A stretch of DNA of 64,000 nt from NCBI RefSeq assembly GCF_029338575.1, contig NZ_CP119992.1, forward strand, positions 2,884,663 through 2,948,662. Reading direction: 5' to 3'. The notes beneath the pieces were generated by a model. That model saw only the letters and a list, made by a program, of their open reading frames with translations. It did not search any database and was not told the origin of the DNA. This DNA is from Halomarina halobia (GTDB taxonomy: Archaea > Halobacteriota > Halobacteria > Halobacteriales > Haloarculaceae). The position numbers were made by a program, and so were the translations under genes. Positions 62,534-64,000 of this stretch are shown piece after piece; the stretch's first letter is position 1; each line of letters begins with the position of its first letter.

Positions 62534-62802
62534 TCAATCCGCGAGCCGGTAGGCCGTGACGCCCTCGCGGGTGTCCACGACGACGCGACAGCCGGCGAGG
62601 TCGAAGGAGGTCCGCCCCCACTCCCGGCGTGAGCCGTCGGGTCGCCTGGCGAACAGTTGCTCCAGCGCGTCCGGATCGACGGCCTCGTAGAGGCGCTGTT
62701 CGAGCGCCGTCGCGTCGATCCCCGCACGGCGGCGACCGTCCGCACGATCCGCTCGTCGAGCGGCCGGCGAACGACGGCCGCCGCGTCCTCTCCCGCGCTC
62801 AT
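62534..62802 (-). CDS. HalOD1 output-domain protein, one frameshift
   Basis: ATG at 62802 starts MSAGEDAAAVVRRPLDERIVRTVAAV. A missing G in the tract at 62720-62723 breaks the frame; adding it gives an 89-residue protein with IDATALEQRLYEAVDPDALEQLF and a beta-rich end ending VTAYRLAD, the pattern of HalOD1, an output domain found alone or in haloarchaeal two-component proteins. It lies between the secF gene and the Bat-like gene, all on one strand. Confidence 0.65.
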
Positions 62803-62899
62803 GCGTCTCCCGGGAGCGACTGGCGGACGGCACGGCCCGTCGGGGGCGTCGAGGTGCGGTCCGACCGGTATCGTCGTGAGCGGTGCGTCGTCATCGGTG

Positions 62900-64000
62900 C
62901 TAATCGTCGAGGAGCATCGAGAACAGCTTACGCTCCGCGGAGCGGAGGTGCTTGTTGAACGTCGGCTGTGAGATGTCGAGCGACGCCGCGACCTCCTGGC
63001 CCGTCCGGTCGCGGGGCCACTCGAAGAAGCCGCTCGCGTAGGCGGTCCGGACCACCTCGTACTGGCGATCGGTGAGGCGCTCGGTCACGCCCGCGCGAAC
63101 GTCGCGCTCGGACTGGACCGAGGAGGTCTGGTTGCGTCGGGCGACGAGGTCGGTGTTCGGGTGCGTGGCCTGTATGGACTCCACGAACTCACGCACGTCG
63201 GCGTCGTACGGCAGTTCGATGACCGCCCGGATCCCGTTCGCGTCCGCGGCGAGCTCCCGCGTGATCGCACCGTAGTCGGTGAGCGTCGAGGCGATGGTGG
63301 TCCCGGTGAGACGCAGTTCGCACCGGATCCCCTCGTCGCGCTCGGCGATGACGTCGGCGCGCTCGACGGTGACGAACTCGTCGGCGAGCGACGACAGCGC
63401 CTCGGCGTCCGCGTCCTCGGCCGTGAGGAAGACGAGCGACGCGCCGCCGGACTCGTTGACGATGTCGTCGACGACGAGCCGCGTCCCGAGATGGGTGGCG
63501 AGCGTCCGCAGGAAGAGGTCCGGTTCGTCGATCGAGAGTTCGAGCTCGGTGACGCGATCGGCCAGCAACGTCCGCTGGGTCTCGACGGTGTTGATGGCGT
63601 TGGCGATCGTCTCGCCCGCCTCGCTCAACACCGTCCGGGTCATCTCGTCGAACGCCCCTGTTCGTCGGCGTAGACGGCGAGCGTCCCGTAGAGGACGTCG
63701 CCGTGGACGAGCGGCACCGCGAGCATCGAGAGGTAGTCGTTCGTGAGCGCGGCCCGCCGCCACGGCTCGGCACGGAAGCCGCTCGTCACCTGGGAGACGA
63801 CGGCCGGTTCTCGCGTCACCGTCGCCCGCGCGGCGGGCTCCGTCGGCTCGTCGAGCGAGAGCGAGACGGTGTCGAGGTACCCCCGCTCGTGTCCGGCCCA
63901 CACGCGCGGCTCGAGCGCCGTTCCCTCGGCACCGGGCGTACCGATCCAGGCGAACGCGAAGTTGTCCGCGGTCGCGAGCCGGTCGCAGACGGCCCGCTCG
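62900..64000 (-). CDS. GAF-HTH-10 Bat-like regulator, frameshifted and cut by window end
   Basis: The 5' end lies beyond 64000. The visible frame begins inside a GAF domain (ERAVCDRLATADNFAFAWIG, then VPLVHGDVLYGTLAVYADEQG). One missing G in the tract at 63655-63658 breaks the frame; adding it leads into AFDEMTRTVLSEAGETIANAINTVET, a BAT domain and HTH-10 at the end (LTDRQYEVVRTAYASGFFEW). The HTH differs from that of the two paralogues at 17-22 kb, so it probably binds other DNA. Signal unknown. Confidence 0.78.
   Translation of the reverse strand, partial: RAGRLRPARDRGQLRVRLDRYARCRGNGARAARVGRTRAGVPRHRLALARRADGARRAGDGDARTGRRLPGDERLPCRAVAAGRAHERLPLDARGAARPRRRPLRDARRLRRRTGAFDEMTRTVLSEAGETIANAINTVETQRTLLADRVTELELSIDEPDLFLRTLATHLGTRLVVDDIVNESGGASLVFLTAEDADAEALSSLADEFVTVERADVIAERDEGIRCELRLTGTTIASTLTDYGAITRELAADANGIRAVIELPYDADVREFVESIQATHPNTDLVARRNQTSSVQSERDVRAGVTERLTDRQYEVVRTAYASGFFEWPRDRTGQEVAASLDISQPTFNKHLRSAERKLFSMLLDD

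Noticed and set aside
42007..63903. Considered calling the frameshifted genes true pseudogenes
   Set aside because: Each has one-base breaks, mostly in short G/C tracts, with intact sequence on both sides and no other decay, which fits sequence error better.
1..64000. Looked for tRNA, rRNA, CRISPR arrays, transposases and integrases
   Set aside because: No cloverleaf-like T-loop sequences, regular repeat-spacer arrays or recombinase motifs were seen by eye. A covariance search was not possible.

Overview
The window is chromosomal DNA from a halophilic archaeon (class Halobacteria). Most of it is very GC-rich and codes for acidic proteins. It carries several Bat/HTH-10 regulators, DUF7344 and HalOD1 proteins, archaeal Pus10, a MutS-MutL pair and SecF-SecD. 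TATA boxes lie about 25-30 nt before many start codons, as expected for leaderless archaeal transcripts. I see no rRNA, tRNA, CRISPR array or transposase.

Layout. (1) 1-5.7 kb is clearly more AT-rich and holds cell-surface glycan genes: a cut GT2 glycosyltransferase, a GT4 glycosyltransferase, an alkaline-phosphatase-superfamily hydrolase, a methyltransferase and a polysaccharide flippase. It looks like the edge of a variable glycosylation island. (2) 5.9-15.8 kb is a GC-rich glycine-betaine catabolic block: BCCT transporter, Rieske betaine monooxygenase-like oxygenase, dimethylglycine/sarcosine dehydrogenase with a GcvT domain, monomeric sarcosine oxidase, serine hydroxymethyltransferase and threonine/serine ammonia-lyase. 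Together these could take betaine to glycine, serine and pyruvate. A palindromic repeat sits in the divergent promoter region of the oxygenase and dehydrogenase. (3) 15.8-22 kb is regulatory: an HTH-10 regulator, three DUF7344 proteins and two PAS/GAF/HTH-10 Bat paralogues that share a perfect 179-bp repeat over the DNA-binding domain. The same GCTAG-N5-CTAGC palindrome lies just upstream of the TATA boxes of both DUF7344 operons. (4) 22-25.2 kb is an operon of three SDR nucleotide-sugar enzymes, the first resembling UDP-sulfoquinovose synthase. (5) 25.3-31 kb has a DUF4330 protein, a membrane protein, mutL and mutS. (6) 31-41.3 kb has a DUF2304-GT2 fusion, a DUF1616 protein and a MoxR/DUF58/DUF4129/DUF4350 envelope cluster. 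(7) 41.3-46.5 kb is an ABC exporter-type operon: a large FtsX-like permease, a polytopic membrane protein and an ATPase. (8) 46.6-49.6 kb is glmS plus a GlmU-like sugar nucleotidyltransferase. (9) 49.7-64 kb is mixed: PadR and winged-helix regulators, UppP, a carotenoid oxygenase, Pus10, two very small genes, a Tat-lipoprotein polysaccharide deacetylase, RNase HII, SecF-SecD, a HalOD1 protein and a third Bat-type regulator cut by the window end.

A caution for any user: at least five minus-strand genes between 42 and 64 kb are broken by single-base indels, mostly in short G/C tracts, where repairing one base restores the family sequence. I read these as probable sequence errors, not true pseudogenes. 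A sixth gene (54883-55344) shows the same kind of break but its 3' end is unresolved.
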